The position numbers were made by a program, and so were the translations under genes. The notes below the pieces were generated by a model that did no database searches, had not been told where the DNA came from, and saw only the letters and a list, made by a program, of their open reading frames with translations. This document shows positions 25,075 through 37,481 of a stretch of DNA of 64,000 nucleotides, piece by piece. The stretch's first letter is position 1; each line of letters opens with the position of its first letter. The stretch is from Acanthacorydalis orientalis (Eukaryota; Arthropoda; Insecta; Megaloptera; Corydalidae): contig CM068317.1 of assembly GCA_034766995.1 (NCBI GenBank), forward strand, positions 29,758,501 through 29,822,500, written 5' to 3'.

Positions 25075-26017
25075 AAGAACACGGTGTAGAAACTTGAATA
25101 TTTTTTTAATTACCTGTATGTATCTGTATGTTTCCTATTTCATACCAAGCTGGATTTATCGCTGGTAGCGTTTTATACTAGGTTAAAAACGAGTCCATTT
25201 CATTGCATAGAAGTAATATTTAATTTAAAGAAACTAGTAAAACGAATATTAAATAATAAATTAGACATTTTAATAATTGGTCACTATTTTTTTTCTCTAT
25301 TTTGACTTGGAATAATTTTGTATTTTCAGAATATAATTTTAAAATTCTGTTTAATATTATTATCTTTTTTGATAGTCGTGACAATAATAAGAAAGATTTA
25401 CTATGTGAAACATTTTTAAATTTAGGAAGTAAATGAACTAAACCGAAACCAATGCAATCATTTAATGCTATCTGATCCGTCAAATTGAATTCAAATATAC
25501 ATTTTGATTTCTTCCCTTAAGTCATTGTTGTATTTGAACTTTCTAAACTGAAATCAGAAAATATGTTTGAAAATTCGACGATTGAAAACTGTTATAGATA
25601 ATTCAGATCCAACAGTTACTTAGGGAATAAAGTTAAACTGGTATTAAAGAATAGAATTAATATCATATCCAATAAATGTATAACGTGAGTTACTTTGCAT
25701 TAACCTTATTTACATTATACTGTACTACACCTATTATTATAGATAGAATATCCACTATTTAACAGAAAAATTAATACTGATTCTTTCGGTAACCTCAATT
25801 CTTTATTTTTTTTATTACTTATTACACTTTGAACTAATGGAAACATTCTGTATTCATTGTTTTTATAATAAAGATTTTTTTATTAAATTTGTGTAGTGTA
25901 AGTTATAAGTGGTCGGTATACATTTAAATATTGACTATTAACTTGGTTCTGTCATTAATTTGAGCTCAAAAATACGTCAATGTTTATAAAGTTTTAATAT
26001 TGTGTGAGCGACACACA

Positions 26018-26103
<86 letters not shown>

Positions 26104-28635
26104 TCATATATTACTATCTATAATCAAGTTAGCATAAAGTAAGCATAGGGCATAATAACAAACAAAGAATTAGAATAATTTTATCAAGAATGTAGGTATC
26201 GTGAGAACCCTCTGGCTGGTAAATATGTTTATCGAATAGAATATAATAGGGAATTGAAGGAAAGGATGAAAGGTTAGCCAGTAGAAAAAAAAACTAGAAT
26301 TAGAAACGGTTAAACGATGTCAATGAAGAATTGAAAAAATTCAGAGATGGAAAAATAAACGCTTGAATATATATGCATACAGAGATCTCAAGCGAGAGAT
26401 TAAAATCTTTCAAAGCTCATACTGTTACTTGTTAAGATTTCATTGATATTTTTACAATTTTAATTTGTTTCTTTATCGATTTTATATCAGAACTCATAAG
26501 TACTATCATACCACAAATTATATCAAAACTCGTAAATTTAGTAACCGAATAATTCACAACTGAAAAAAAATCATTTTTTTGTGAATGAGCGAGATGGACC
26601 TTTGACAGTTCTTTGAAATGAAAATCTTGTTTTCTATCTTAAGCAAGCAATTTGTACTGCAGTGTTGCATTTATAGAATTTTTATATCTGACAAAGACAT
26701 AGAAATATTACACCAAAAAAGGTGATGCTATTTAATATAATGGAAACTTATAAAACTTTTGCAATTAATTGTTTGCATATATATTTATTGACAACTTTTT
26801 GCACTTTAAATAGGGTAGGTATAATGAATATTATATTTTGCTCTTACTCGATTTTCTGTTGGAGAAAGAAATATATGAATTTACATATTGTATTGTCAAT
26901 CTATATTTATTGTGTCTAGAACCCATATATAAAAAGAAATAAAAACATTACTTTTTAATATTGTAATCGTAATAAAAGAGAATTTTTTTATAAAGTGTGT
27001 TTCACTCTATCATTTTTTTTTTGTAAATTTATTGATAACTTATTAGACTATTGAAATTTACCTGTGTATTAAATGAAATTATTTGGTATATGGAATAATA
27101 TATAATTATCAGCGATTAATTTTATCTAAGTTATTAAAACGTAAGCCTAGAACAATAAGAATTCCTTATTTATTATTAAAAAAATATATAACCATTGTTT
27201 AGATTAGATAACGGAATTTTCGAATTTAAAAATACTATGTATTGTCTGATATAAATATTTATATTTGATTACAAATTCGTTGACCTAACATATTTTGAAA
27301 TTTAAATATAGACTGAAAAATAACATTGAACTGTTAGCATTGATACTGTGCAAATTTTTATTCGTGATAAAATAAAGCTGAATATATAAAATTATCACAA
27401 CAATGGTAACATGAGATGTGTTTAAACTGTAGTTGTGTGACACGTAACTTGTAATCGTCAGTAACATTACTCAATCATACACAAACTTTTGAACAATTGA
27501 CCTGATTAGATAAATAAACGAACGAGTTGCAACTTTAAATTGAACGTTTGAATGTGCCTGATTAAATAAATTAAAATTGCGACAGCAGTTGAAAAACTTC
27601 AGCTGAATGACAAAGGTGTATTATTAAAAATTAATTAAAACTTGCGTTTAATGTACATATATAACCTACAATTTATTTTAATCACATGGCCAGTAACAAT
27701 TTGATTAAGAACGGGCCGAAATATTTTTAATTGAAAATCTGTCTAGTCTGTTCGTAGTAGGATTGAAATTATTTTTCTTCTTTTAGGTTTATTTATTCCG
27801 GTCCATTCTGTACATCCACATCTGTAGAAAGTATACAATTAGTAACTGTAGCTTATTTTAAACTTGATTTGCGAGATACAGTAGCTGATATGGAGCATAC
27901 GAATTATATATATATGTTCGCCGCGTCATTGTGATAAATTAGCTGGTTCGTCAACGGATGACGATTCTAATAATGATATAGTTTTTTTTGTTATTATTTG
28001 TTGATTGAAAATCGGGTAGGGATATGTTTATGATTCAAATTAAAATGAAAGTCGATTCATACGATACGATTATTATATTCGACATAAAAGCGTACTGTTG
28101 ACAACCTGTGCAGCAGTTGTAACTGAAATTTTATGAATTAATGATTAAATATCTAATAAAATAAATACAAATTGTATGGAACTGCAACTGGATACACTTT
28201 AGACCAGAAATTGTATCTTAATATTAAGTAATAACACTTCAATATAATTTCAAATACTGTCTCAAATTTCCACTGACAAAAAAACGATAATAATTAATAA
28301 TAAACGTAAATATATCTATTTAAAATAGATAATTCAATAATAGGCACTCGTCAATAACTTGAGATTTAACAGTAAGTTATTGCTCATTCTTTCTGAAAGC
28401 ATTCATTGAAGAAGATAATGACTGTATACAAAACTATATTTTATTCTATGCTTCAATTTTCCTGTAATTTATTAGTCTTAATCTTTTTAAACTTTAAAGC
28501 ATGGGCATTTTTTATAGCTTAGGAAGAATTCAAACGCCTTCTGTATTTTTTAAATAATTTAAGTAAAGAAATTGTAATTGCTAGTTTTATTATATGTGTT
28601 AATGCTTGTCTTTTTACGTTGCGATTTTTATTCGT
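25075..28635. other. Gene-free AT-rich spacer
   Basis: One CA/TA array at 26010, and an acceptor-like TTCTTCTTTTAG at 27786 followed by an open but unremarkable frame. No transposon recognised. Confidence 0.65.
26010..26101. repeat. (CA)n-(TA)n microsatellite
   Basis: CA run leads into TA with one A interruption. Confidence 0.95.
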
Positions 28636-28640
28636 ATTTT

Positions 28641-28865
28641 GACTGGTTGACAGTAATTACGTGATCTGCTTTCTGATTGTTTGATGGTGATCACGTGATT
28701 TGCTTTCTGATTGACTAACTATATCATCCGTGTGTGATCCGTGTGTATTATCATCATTAAGATTCATTAACATCTTTAAGTAATATTTCTCAAGGGAGGG
28801 AAGTTGTTAGCGACCGAGGTATCTCCCTTCTCCAGGGGTCGACGAGCGAGGCGAAGTCCCTTGGT
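28641..28865 (+). repeat. Interspersed repeat family 4 with 34-base units, copy 2
   Basis: Units of exactly 34 bases start at 28641 (GACTGGTTGACAGTAATTAC), 28675 (GATTGTTTGATGGTGATCAC) and, partial, 28709 (GATTGACTAAC). Each full unit includes ACGTGAT, and one contains the E-box CACGTG. Downstream come GGGGTCGACGAGCGAGGCGA, then AGTCCC, matching the second half of copy 1. Confidence 0.55.
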
Positions 28866-29046
28866 TTATTAAAACATTTTTTTTAGAATATTTGTAGAAT
28901 TGGGTGAATAGTTTTATTTTTTTTTTGATATTATTTCCCCGGTTTATTTGAAAGTTACTGAATTAGAATTGCGAGGTTCATAAAAAATTGAAATATTCAT
29001 AAAATTCATTTTGTTCGTTCAAGTTAAATCTTCATACAGACTTACA

Positions 29047-29056
29047 ACTCACCTGC
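29047..29056 (-). other. Minus-strand juxtaposed acceptor/donor (weak RS-like site)
   Basis: On the minus strand, TTTTTAAAGCATTGCAG runs straight into GTGAGT, followed seven bases on by another donor-like GTAAGT. The core CAG/GTGAGT matches the two + strand sites. The tract before it is interrupted by purines, and it lies on the opposite strand, so it is weaker. Confidence 0.2.
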
Positions 29057-29799
29057 AATGCTTTAAAAACGTAATAAACAAACAAAATTACACTACTATA
29101 TATAAGAATAATTTTGTTACTTTTTGAAGCGTGATTTTCAATAAAATTTCGAAAGTAAAAAAATCATTTTGTTTGTGTGCCTAAAAAAAGGAAAATGCAT
29201 TTATATTCATTTTGTACGTATTTTATATTGATTTATTATAAATTAGTAATCCTATTTGACACTTTGTTTATTGAAGCAGTTAGACTGTGGAAAAAATGTA
29301 TAGTTATGCGAATGCTTTTGTCGTATAACATATTATTAGTAACAATACAGACTAAAATAAAAAATATGTATAATTTATGTCTTTCACTTTTCTGTCATCC
29401 CACACGGCCGTGTTTTTAAGGATTAAAAAATAAATAGAAATGTATAAAGATTGAACAGGTGTGCATTTTGTTGTTCTGTATATGCGCTTTGTTGATTTAC
29501 TCATGCATAAATAACATCACTGAACCAACAGAAAATCAGTCATGCTACAGCACGTATCTCAAAACATCCTGTACAATGGTTTTGTTATCGAGTAGATACA
29601 GTTTTGCACTTCGGGGAGCCAGAGGAATGCATTTTAATTTATTGGTCCAGTTGCGACGTCTAGAATACAACGGAATGTAGCAATGACCATATGTATTATT
29701 GCTACTACAAGTTGACTAATGTCCACGCATAAAATAGAATGTGCAAAAATATGTTGTGTGTATATAAGATATTAACATGCCTTCTAAAAACATTAATTG

Positions 29800-30300
29800 A
29801 TTCCGTTTTCACGAGTTACACTCCGTCGAAATTGTCGTATTTATATTCAGAGACTCACACTACGCTTTACAAAAAAAAAATGTTGCACGGTTCACAGGAA
29901 AAAATATTTCCGAAGCGTGCGTTTTTTCGTTTTGTCCGCAGTACAATTGAATCGGTGTTCGTTCATTCGCGAAATACATACTTCTGATCGTAATGACACC
30001 GACCTACCCAGTTGACGAGAAGAAATAAGTTTTTGTTGTGTATTGACCTCAACTTTCTCAGCGAAACGAGTCGATCAAACGGGTTGTGCTGTTGTCGATC
30101 AAGACACACGACAAGAGACATCGTCGTCGCACACAATCAAATTTGGTATTACGGGTTCGATTCTCGGAACATCATTACTACCGGATCGAGACATGCGTAG
30201 AATTTCATGCATACGATTGACCCTGAGAAATAACGAGCTTTATTTGCAAGTGCGTTGTCCTTTATGTAACTATATAATACATTGCATACACAGATGTTAA
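29800..30300. promoter_or_regulatory. CpG-dense patch
   Basis: CpG-dense from ACTCCGTCGAAATTGTCG through GAAGCGTGCG, TTCATTCGCGAAATAC and CATCGTCGTCGCAC to ATACGATTG. It contains the possible exon at 30062. No TATA or initiator element can be placed with confidence. Confidence 0.35.
30062..30249 (+). CDS. Possible exon in a CpG-dense patch, unrecognised
   Basis: A good acceptor (CCTCAACTTTCTCAG, ending 30061) opens a 188-base stretch ending at a donor-like GTGCGT (30250). All three + frames stay open for more than 40 codons, which is unusual in such AT-rich DNA. The longest frame, open from an ATG at 30043 to a stop at 30298-30300, includes ITGSILGTSLLPDRDMRR. No family is recognised. About 16 CpG dinucleotides in the interval explain part of the openness, since TAA and TAG are rarer in such DNA. 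A promoter or untranslated first exon is an equally good reading. Confidence 0.2.
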
Positions 30301-30740
30301 TGTTAAAAACCTTTTTTGGTAACCTTAAGTCTTTTTTTTTCAACAAATTGCTTTATTTATGTAACCGAGTGAATAAAATGTTACGACTGTAGAAGTTTCC
30401 TTTTTAATTTTCAACCGGCGATGAATAGTTATTAAATTTTAACTCATTTCTTACTTGTAACTGAATGAATATATATGATTATATAAAACAACTTCACAAT
30501 TTATACACTGTAAAGTGTTATCGGTAATTAAAAAAAATATCAATTTAAATTTAAATAAAATATCCAATTTTAATGTAGGAGTTCGTACCTAAAAATAATA
30601 AATCTTGTAAAGTCTATAAAAGAAATAGTAATTTTAAAATTAAAAATCGACTTTAATACTTCATGTTTCACCATTTAACAAAAATTGTTTTTTATAAATA
30701 TATTCATTTTCTTGATCTCGCCAAAAGTAATAAATATATT

Positions 30741-31640
30741 CCACAGATTAATTATTTTCTCACTCTACAAACCGTATACTTGTTTTTTTTTTGATCGAAG
30801 ATTGTTAATAATTGAGAATTTGTCATTTTTGATTGTTGTTTATGTGTTTCGATGGTGATGTCATCATCTTAGAGGACTAAAGTACAGAAAAATATATAAG
30901 AAAATCTGTTAAAAAACTATCAATAATCAATTATTGAATATTTTTGATCAAATTGTTTTGTGTGTTTTATGGAGTTAATGAAAAAATTCATTTTTAAGAA
31001 GGGACTAAATTGTGAACAAGTTGTCTGAATTTAAATCAATTTTTGGACAATGGAAATTTGTTTTTACATTTTAAGTAAAGACTTGTAGGTGATGATTCAT
31101 TCGTAAGAATGTTTTTTTTTTTGACATTGAAGACTGGTAATATGTATTAAAAGTAAAGTATCGCCAAGTAAAATCAGATTTTTCTGTATCTTAGAACTCT
31201 GAGAATGTTAATAAAGGTACGAAATACGTATTAGCAAGAACCAAAAATGTATCAATCATAAAATAAGTAATTAATTATTGAACATTTTTGATCAGAAATA
31301 TTTTTTATGTTTTATAAGTTGAGTGAAAATTTAACTTGTAAAAATTCATACTTCTTATAACATGATGAATAGTTTGAGAACTTATTATTATTTCTAAAAT
31401 TTTACAAATTTTAGAAATACTAATTTTTAAATATTTTTCATTTTTTAATTACTGTTTATTGTTCCTTATGATTTTTTAACACTCTCGATGATGATAATGA
31501 TGCTATTGATAAATGCATAAGCGAGAACCAAAAGTGATCAATGATAGGACAGTTTTAATTACAACATTTTTTTGTGGTTTGTGGGATGAGGAAATAGTTC
31601 ATTTGTGTAAATGAATTTAGCCACAGTGCCTGAACTGCAT
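30741..31640. repeat. Cluster of three foldback family 1 copies
   Basis: A left-plus-right arm copy lies at 30745-31010 (GATTGTTGTTTATGTGTTTC, then TAAAGTACAGAAAAATAT, then TCAATTATTGAATATTTTTG). Right-arm copies lie at about 31165-31350 (TTTTTCTGTATCTTAGAACT) and 31480-31635 (ATGCATAAGCGAGAACCAAA, then TTTGTGGTTTGTGGGATGAG). All three right arms point the same way, suggesting nested insertion or tandem duplication. Confidence 0.65.
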
Positions 31641-32199
31641 TGTAAATAGTATTTGTTTCAACTTTTTTTTTTGAAAAAATGAATACAGATATTTTTGTAA
31701 AAGTATACACTTTTTCATAAATCTTAAAACTTTTCCTTATATGAATTCATAACCTTGGAGTAATCGATGTTCAAAATGTTAATTGAGATACGACATGTTT
31801 GAATTTGAAAAAAATACTATAAAAAATAACTTCTGTCTTTATAACTTAAATGTGACTGTTATTCGTGCTTTTTATAAAAAGTAGATGGTGTTTTTACAGA
31901 GAAGCATTAAAGATGATTTGAATAAATGTCATAAAAATATGACCTACCATCTTTAAGTTACTCTCTGGCATTTCAAATATTCAATTGAAAAAGCGAAGTT
32001 TTTTAAATAAAATAGTAAGTGCTTTTATAAACACTTCTGTGTTGTATTTCCTTTTTATCAAACAGATAATTAGAAATATTTTAATCATTTCAATAGCGTA
32101 TATTGATTTATTATTTACACTTCTTTAGAAAATAAGCGATGTATGGTATTATTCGATTGCTTATTCAAATTTTTTATAACGGCTGTTTGTGTGGCACTG

Positions 32200-32970
32200 A
32201 ATGATAGCCATTACAATTAGTTTCCAATGTTCGTCCACTGACACCAGAACCAATAATGATTTATTTTCATTCGCCGAATAAAAAAGAATATATGTTATTG
32301 TGCTGATAATTTGTTATTTCTTTTTCGAAAATCATTCGATTGTGAATGATTTTTATTCGAAATTCTTCGTCGACACCGAGGCACAACGCATTTCTTTATC
32401 AATATTCAGTGAACTGTGAAATCATGTACGTCCAATATAAATGTTTCTCAAGCATAATGCAGTTGATTTAATATCGTGACACGTACGGCGGTAGGTAATG
32501 CTGTCACTGTTGGCCGTCGTCAATCCGTTTCCAGTTGACGTGTCGTAAAATAAAGTACACGTTACGTATCGTACATATTAAAAAATATACGTTGTCTTCT
32601 TCTTACCGAGACAACCGTTCGATGTAATTAAATATGACGTGTTTGACATTATTTCCTCTGGAGAGATCGTATAGAAAAACTATTATTTCAATCATATATT
32701 TATGCGGTATAATGAACATGCGGAATTATATGTGTCATTTATGTTTATGAATAGGATACAGATAATTTTAGTAGACGGCTGGAGCCAATTTTCTTATTTA
32801 TGGTGTGGAATGTTATTTTTGGCGATTGCGCGCCAATCAAATAGATATATTATTCACTAAAACGTTTCATATTCAACGAATCGCGCCGTTGCTAGGTTGA
32901 CGACATCAATAAATCTATTCACAACTCCATATCCTGATAATGGTGAACGTTTGATAACAGGTCACCTTTA
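32200..32970. promoter_or_regulatory. Long CpG-containing, microsatellite-free patch
   Basis: About 770 bases include ACGTACGGCGGTAGG, GGCCGTCGTCAATCCG, GGCGATTGCGCGCCAAT and GCGCCGTTGCTAGG. The last contains an RFX X-box-like half (GTTGCTAGG at 32889). Homeodomain-type TAATTA/ATTA cores occur within and around. No frame looks coding. It is the best candidate here for a conserved enhancer block. Confidence 0.35.
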
Positions 32971-34232
32971 GAAATAATATTTTTTAAATGGATTGATTTT
33001 ACTATTTCATTTTGAATGCTCTTATTATACGAATATACGAATTTAGCATTGTAGGAAATGAGTACAAAGACATTACTTGTACCTGTATACTTAATACGAC
33101 TTTTAAATTAACTAAGGATTATTTGTTAGCTTATTTTTCTGAATAGTTGGAACAATATAATTAAATAACTGTAATATAGCCATAACAGCTTCCTATTTTA
33201 GATTTCATTTATGTTCAAATGCATTAAAGAAAAATAAGGCATACATTTTATTCATTTCAATTTATATTAGAATCGAATATTTCAGATAAACGTAAAAATG
33301 ATATAAAAAGTAAAATTTTAAAATATTCATAAATTATTCAAGAACCAGAGAGGGCGACACTACTAAGAGATTGGAAATCGAGTGTTATTTATTTTTTATT
33401 TTATTTCATTATTAGTAACTCCGGTTTCAGAAACAGCGGATATGTGAGATAAAAGTGGATTGTCAGTTAAAATATTTTACCCAATAAACTACTAAAGAGT
33501 TCGTTTCTTATTGCAGTGATTACATTTTTAGCACAAAAATTATAAGAGAAAAACTCAGAAATAGATAATGAAGAGACTTTTCTAAATTATTTGTTCAGAA
33601 ATTTTAATAGTACTAGACTTGGTGAACAGCTGATTAATATGAAAGTAAATGTCTAGACAAAATTTATCAAATATTTTCGCCAAATAGGGTATAAAATTGT
33701 TTGCCATTGTAGCCAAATGCTAAGACTAGTCAATATGCTAAGACTTGTTATACCTCAGACTTAGAAATATGATGGCACTCAACTCGAAGGAGCATATAAA
33801 ATTGACAGTAAACCAGTATAAGTAGTTTAATAATTCCAATTTTCCATTATAAAAAAATATACCAGTATGAAAATATATTTCTAAGAATAAATTGATTAGA
33901 AAAATATTTTCCAATCGAATTTTATGGGATACGAAATTTATCCTCGACGAATAAACGTGTTAGTCGTCTTAACAAATTGCGGCTGCCATAAAGGACTGGC
34001 AAGGGGAATAAACACAGATTTCTTTACTGACAAATAAAGAATCTTGTTATATGTTGATATAAATGTAGACATAAACGTAATATTACGTTGAAAAACAAAT
34101 ACTCCATTTGAAATGTTAAATTCTAATCTCTCTCTCCTTTTCTGAATTTATCCCAGTTTCTTAAGCCACTCAATGTATATAAATTCCTATGCAAAACTTC
34201 AATATATTTCTCATATGTACTTCATTTTTTTG

Positions 34233-34233
34233 C

Positions 34234-34261
<28 letters not shown>
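34233..34261. repeat. (TA)n microsatellite
   Basis: Short perfect TA run. Confidence 0.9.
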
Positions 34262-34264
<3 letters not shown>

Positions 34265-34904
34265 ATATAAAATATTTGTATGTGTACTTGTTTTTAAGTG
34301 TCATTTTTTGTTAAAAATAACAGTCAATTTGTGTTTGTTGTTTCTGAGTCGCTGACTATTTTTCACATACGTTTGAATGTTAAAATATGTCTGTAGTCAT
34401 AACGTTTATCTTTGGTATATTATAGTAAAACAACAATACTTTCAAGTGTTTCTCTGCTATTAATTCTTCGAAAAATGTTTACAGTTACATATTTATGTAG
34501 TTTCTTTTGAGAAGTGTCTTTTTAATTTCTTTTATTTCAATTTTTTTACAATGTGAACACGAATAATTCACAAAATGAAAAAATCCTTACACTGTTAATC
34601 AAGGTTTCATTATTACTTAAAAGTAAACAGTTTATACAGTAATAAGTTTCACGAAATCTGTTTTAATTTATCATATGAAGTGATAAATATAATATATTAA
34701 TTTTACAATGCTTACAATTATTTTGTAATTGAATTTTATCTTTTTATATCAATTTATATAATTAGAGTATATACTTTAAGACATTAAAAATAGAAAGTTA
34801 AACATATGATTCAGGTTGATACTTTTATATATTAAATCAAATAAAAATATAATTGTCACATACACACCTCTCAAAACTTAAAAAAATATACGTTATCCTG
34901 ATTA

Positions 34905-35066
34905 TTTTGATTCTTTTGGATCCTCTGAGCATATTTTCTCCTTTTCTAGTTTCAGCACGTATGCCATCTTCAGGTAGATGTTAGATTCTTTAAAATCTAC
35001 CTGAAGAAGGTACATTTACAAAAACTAACAATGGAGAATACAATTCAGATTAGCCAAAAGAATGAA
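34905..35066. repeat. Foldback repeat family 2, copy 2
   Basis: Same order as the copy at 10421: TCTAGTTTCAGCACGTATGC, CATCTTCAGGTAGAT, centre, ATCTACCTGAAGAAGGTACA, AAACTAACAATGGAGAA. The 13-base inner arms TCTTCAGGTAGAT / ATCTACCTGAAGA are perfect here. Confidence 0.7.
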
Positions 35067-35125
35067 TTACCATTATGACAACACAACAATGAGGTCGTAG
35101 GTGTAAAAATATACAGTTAAAATTT

Positions 35126-35152
35126 GATATATATATATATATATATATATAC
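35126..35152. repeat. (TA)n microsatellite
   Basis: Short TA run, 60 bases after foldback family 2 copy 2. Confidence 0.9.
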
Positions 35153-36399
35153 ATTTAAAATACATAAATTCATACATTTTATAAGCTAATCATTTTTATT
35201 TATTTATTTTGTATTTCATTGTATGAATATTTTTCTAAGTGTATGATTTTCACTGAGATCAGTATAGAACAGTTACTAATCTGACCTATAAGAACAAAAA
35301 CCACTAGGGACAATAATATGAAGACTAATGATTTTTATTTTTAAATATTTTACAAAGTTCATAGCTCATTACACATTTTTTTTGTTAGAAAAACGATCTA
35401 CTATCATTTTCTTAATAAAACATAACATCTGTAACAAGATCTAACTGATACACAGATAATTAATTAGCTTTGTGGAATAATAAATAGTTTTATTACTTGC
35501 TATATTTCATTTATTAACTGCTTTGTTATTATTATTAATTATGTTATTATAGTATTTCTTTTGAATTGCTCGGATAAATTTATGTATAGTTCTTTGATTG
35601 GTATTCATATGCTGTCAGTACTGTTTACGCAACGATCATTTAGTTTATAACAATTTAATATTTCATTCTTGTAACATATGTCACAAGAACTAAATGGAGC
35701 TCATAACCCGTTGATAAGCACTGTAACCCAGTAACTACTGTATTATGATTGCTTCTGTCGTTAATTAATTGTTTTATTATAAATGTCATGTAATCTAAAC
35801 TTGATTTGAAATATTGTATCATATATTTATTTAATGATTCGTTATTGATATGTGCTTGAGATATGTTTGTGAATTATTAAATTGTATAAAAAATGTATAC
35901 AATATTAATTGACCACAAAACGAATATAAAAATGTGTTTGATTCTAAAATGAATTCAGTATTCCGAATCAAACACCATACTTTTAAAATTTGCAAAACAA
36001 TGTTTGGTAATTTCTATGCATTCCGAATGTTTTCAAGAACCTAAAATATTTTATGTACGTGTGTGAACGCTGAAGGCAGTACAAGACGATAAAAAATGTC
36101 TATATATTCGCTTGTGTGTAAATAAGGTAAACGAAAAAGCACAGATTGTGGTTAGCTGAAAAGTAGTTAGAGCAGTTGATTGACCATATCCTTCCTAGGC
36201 ATTCCCATGTAAGTCAATACAGGATTTGTCGAGTATAAATTGATGTTTGTACTGAAAGCTGTTTTTTTAATATGTCCCTTACATTTGAAATGAAACGATT
36301 TGTAATTCATTAAAAACATTCAGCGATCGTTCAGAAAATAACTACTTAAAGACTTGAATGTACTTCTCGCAAATTATTTACAGTACACGTGCATACATG

Positions 36400-36740
36400 T
36401 GCAAGAGTTATGATTTTATCGCTACTCCCAACAGTAGCGTGTAGACCATTTTATGAATATTGATTTTAATCTCAATCAATCACCAACAACGAGTCATTTT
36501 TGCCTTTACGACTTCACACCTCGTTAGTTCTGAGTGTGTAACCTTTATCGTCTTTTGTGTTAGCGATTTGTATGACCAGAAGATCAGTGTGTAGAAACAT
36601 AAACTATAGTGTTTCATATTACATCATTTCGTTTATTTTGTTGCGTTTGTACTCTGCTAACCGTGGTATGATTGCAAGGCCACGATTTGTGCACGTTCTG
36701 TGTAGACGGTTACGACTCGTTTAAAAGACCTGTACGATTA
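36400..36740. promoter_or_regulatory. Moderately CpG-rich patch
   Basis: It includes TACGACTTCACACCTCG, TTTATCGTCTTTTGTG, CTAACCGTGGTATG and AGACGGTTACGACTCG. It lies upstream of the 514-base mariner. No coding frame. Confidence 0.25.
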
Positions 36741-36967
36741 TATTAATTATGATTTATTACAGAAAAATCGTTTAAGAAAAAATAAATGCATCCGTAGGTG
36801 TGAAAAGGCAATTCAGTGGTCATGTTGTTGATTTATCTTCTGAATATGTACTCATTTTGTATATGTGTATGTATGTATTTATGTATGTTGATTAAATTCC
36901 TTCCTCCACAGTCATAAATTTGCGTGTACGATTTTTTTAAATTATTTATCTTATTTTGAATATATTA

Positions 36968-37481
36968 CGTGTACAAATTAATTTGGTGCCTTTAAATTGA
37001 ATCAATCATAACTCTGTTTTAAATTAAAATATTTTCGCATCGTTTTAGGATTTTCAAGTGCCAAACTTAAGATTTAAAAACACTAAATATCTTATAGCCA
37101 AGCAGTTGGCATGACCTCACAAAATAGTAGTGAACACGATGGCGTCCGAAAAGCAGCATATTAGGTATTGCATACTTTTCGCATTCCGGTTGAAAAAAGT
37201 GCTGCCGAGCTGCAGAAATGATTTGTTCAGCTTTTTGAGAAGGTGTTGTGATATATAAAACAAAACAATTCAAAAAATGCTAAAACAATGAAAGATGTTA
37301 CGACTTCATCGAAATCTGAAATTCGTCATCTTTTTTTCTAACACTAAGAATTCGTCAGTTACGTGACAGATGAAGCAAAGTTATACAGAATAAAGGGACA
37401 TGTTTTGAGAATTGAAATGAATTCAGTTTTTAAGTAAATATTCATTTTCTATAACAAAGGCACTGAATTATTTTGTATACT
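36968..37481 (+). mobile_element. Short non-autonomous mariner with matching ends
   Basis: A 514-base element lies between TA dinucleotides (36966-36967 and 37482-37483). The left end CGTGTACAAATTAATTTGG and the minus-strand right end AGTATACAAAATAATTCAG match, and both continue TGCCTTT. Inside is a remnant of a mariner transposase N-terminus: ATG at 37139, MASEKQHIRYCILFAFRLKK, a frameshift, SAAELQK, another shift to MICSAF, a stop, then EGVVIYKTKQFKK. The catalytic domain is absent, so it could only move with a transposase supplied elsewhere. Confidence 0.8.
37139..37282 (+). pseudogene. Mariner transposase N-terminal remnant
   Basis: About 45 codons resemble the first helix-turn-helix of mariner transposases (the 'QHIR-C-L-FEF' start and 'SAAE---MIC-AFG' helix). 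At least two frame changes and one in-frame stop (TGA after MICSAF) are needed to follow it. It sits inside the 514-base element and in the same orientation. Confidence 0.75.

Larger units (their letters stand above)
32975..36395. other. Gene-free AT-rich spacer
   Basis: Contains foldback family 2 copy 2 and two short TA runs. Otherwise nothing recognised. Confidence 0.65.

Noticed and set aside
27787..27951. Frame of about 55 codons after acceptor-like TTCTTCTTTTAG
   Set aside because: Length is expected by chance here, there is no donor, start or family match, and the tail is AT-repeat-like.
30145..30160. GGGTTCGATTCTCGG, like a tRNA B box
   Set aside because: The flanking bases do not form a T-stem, and no A box or acceptor stem lies at the right distance.
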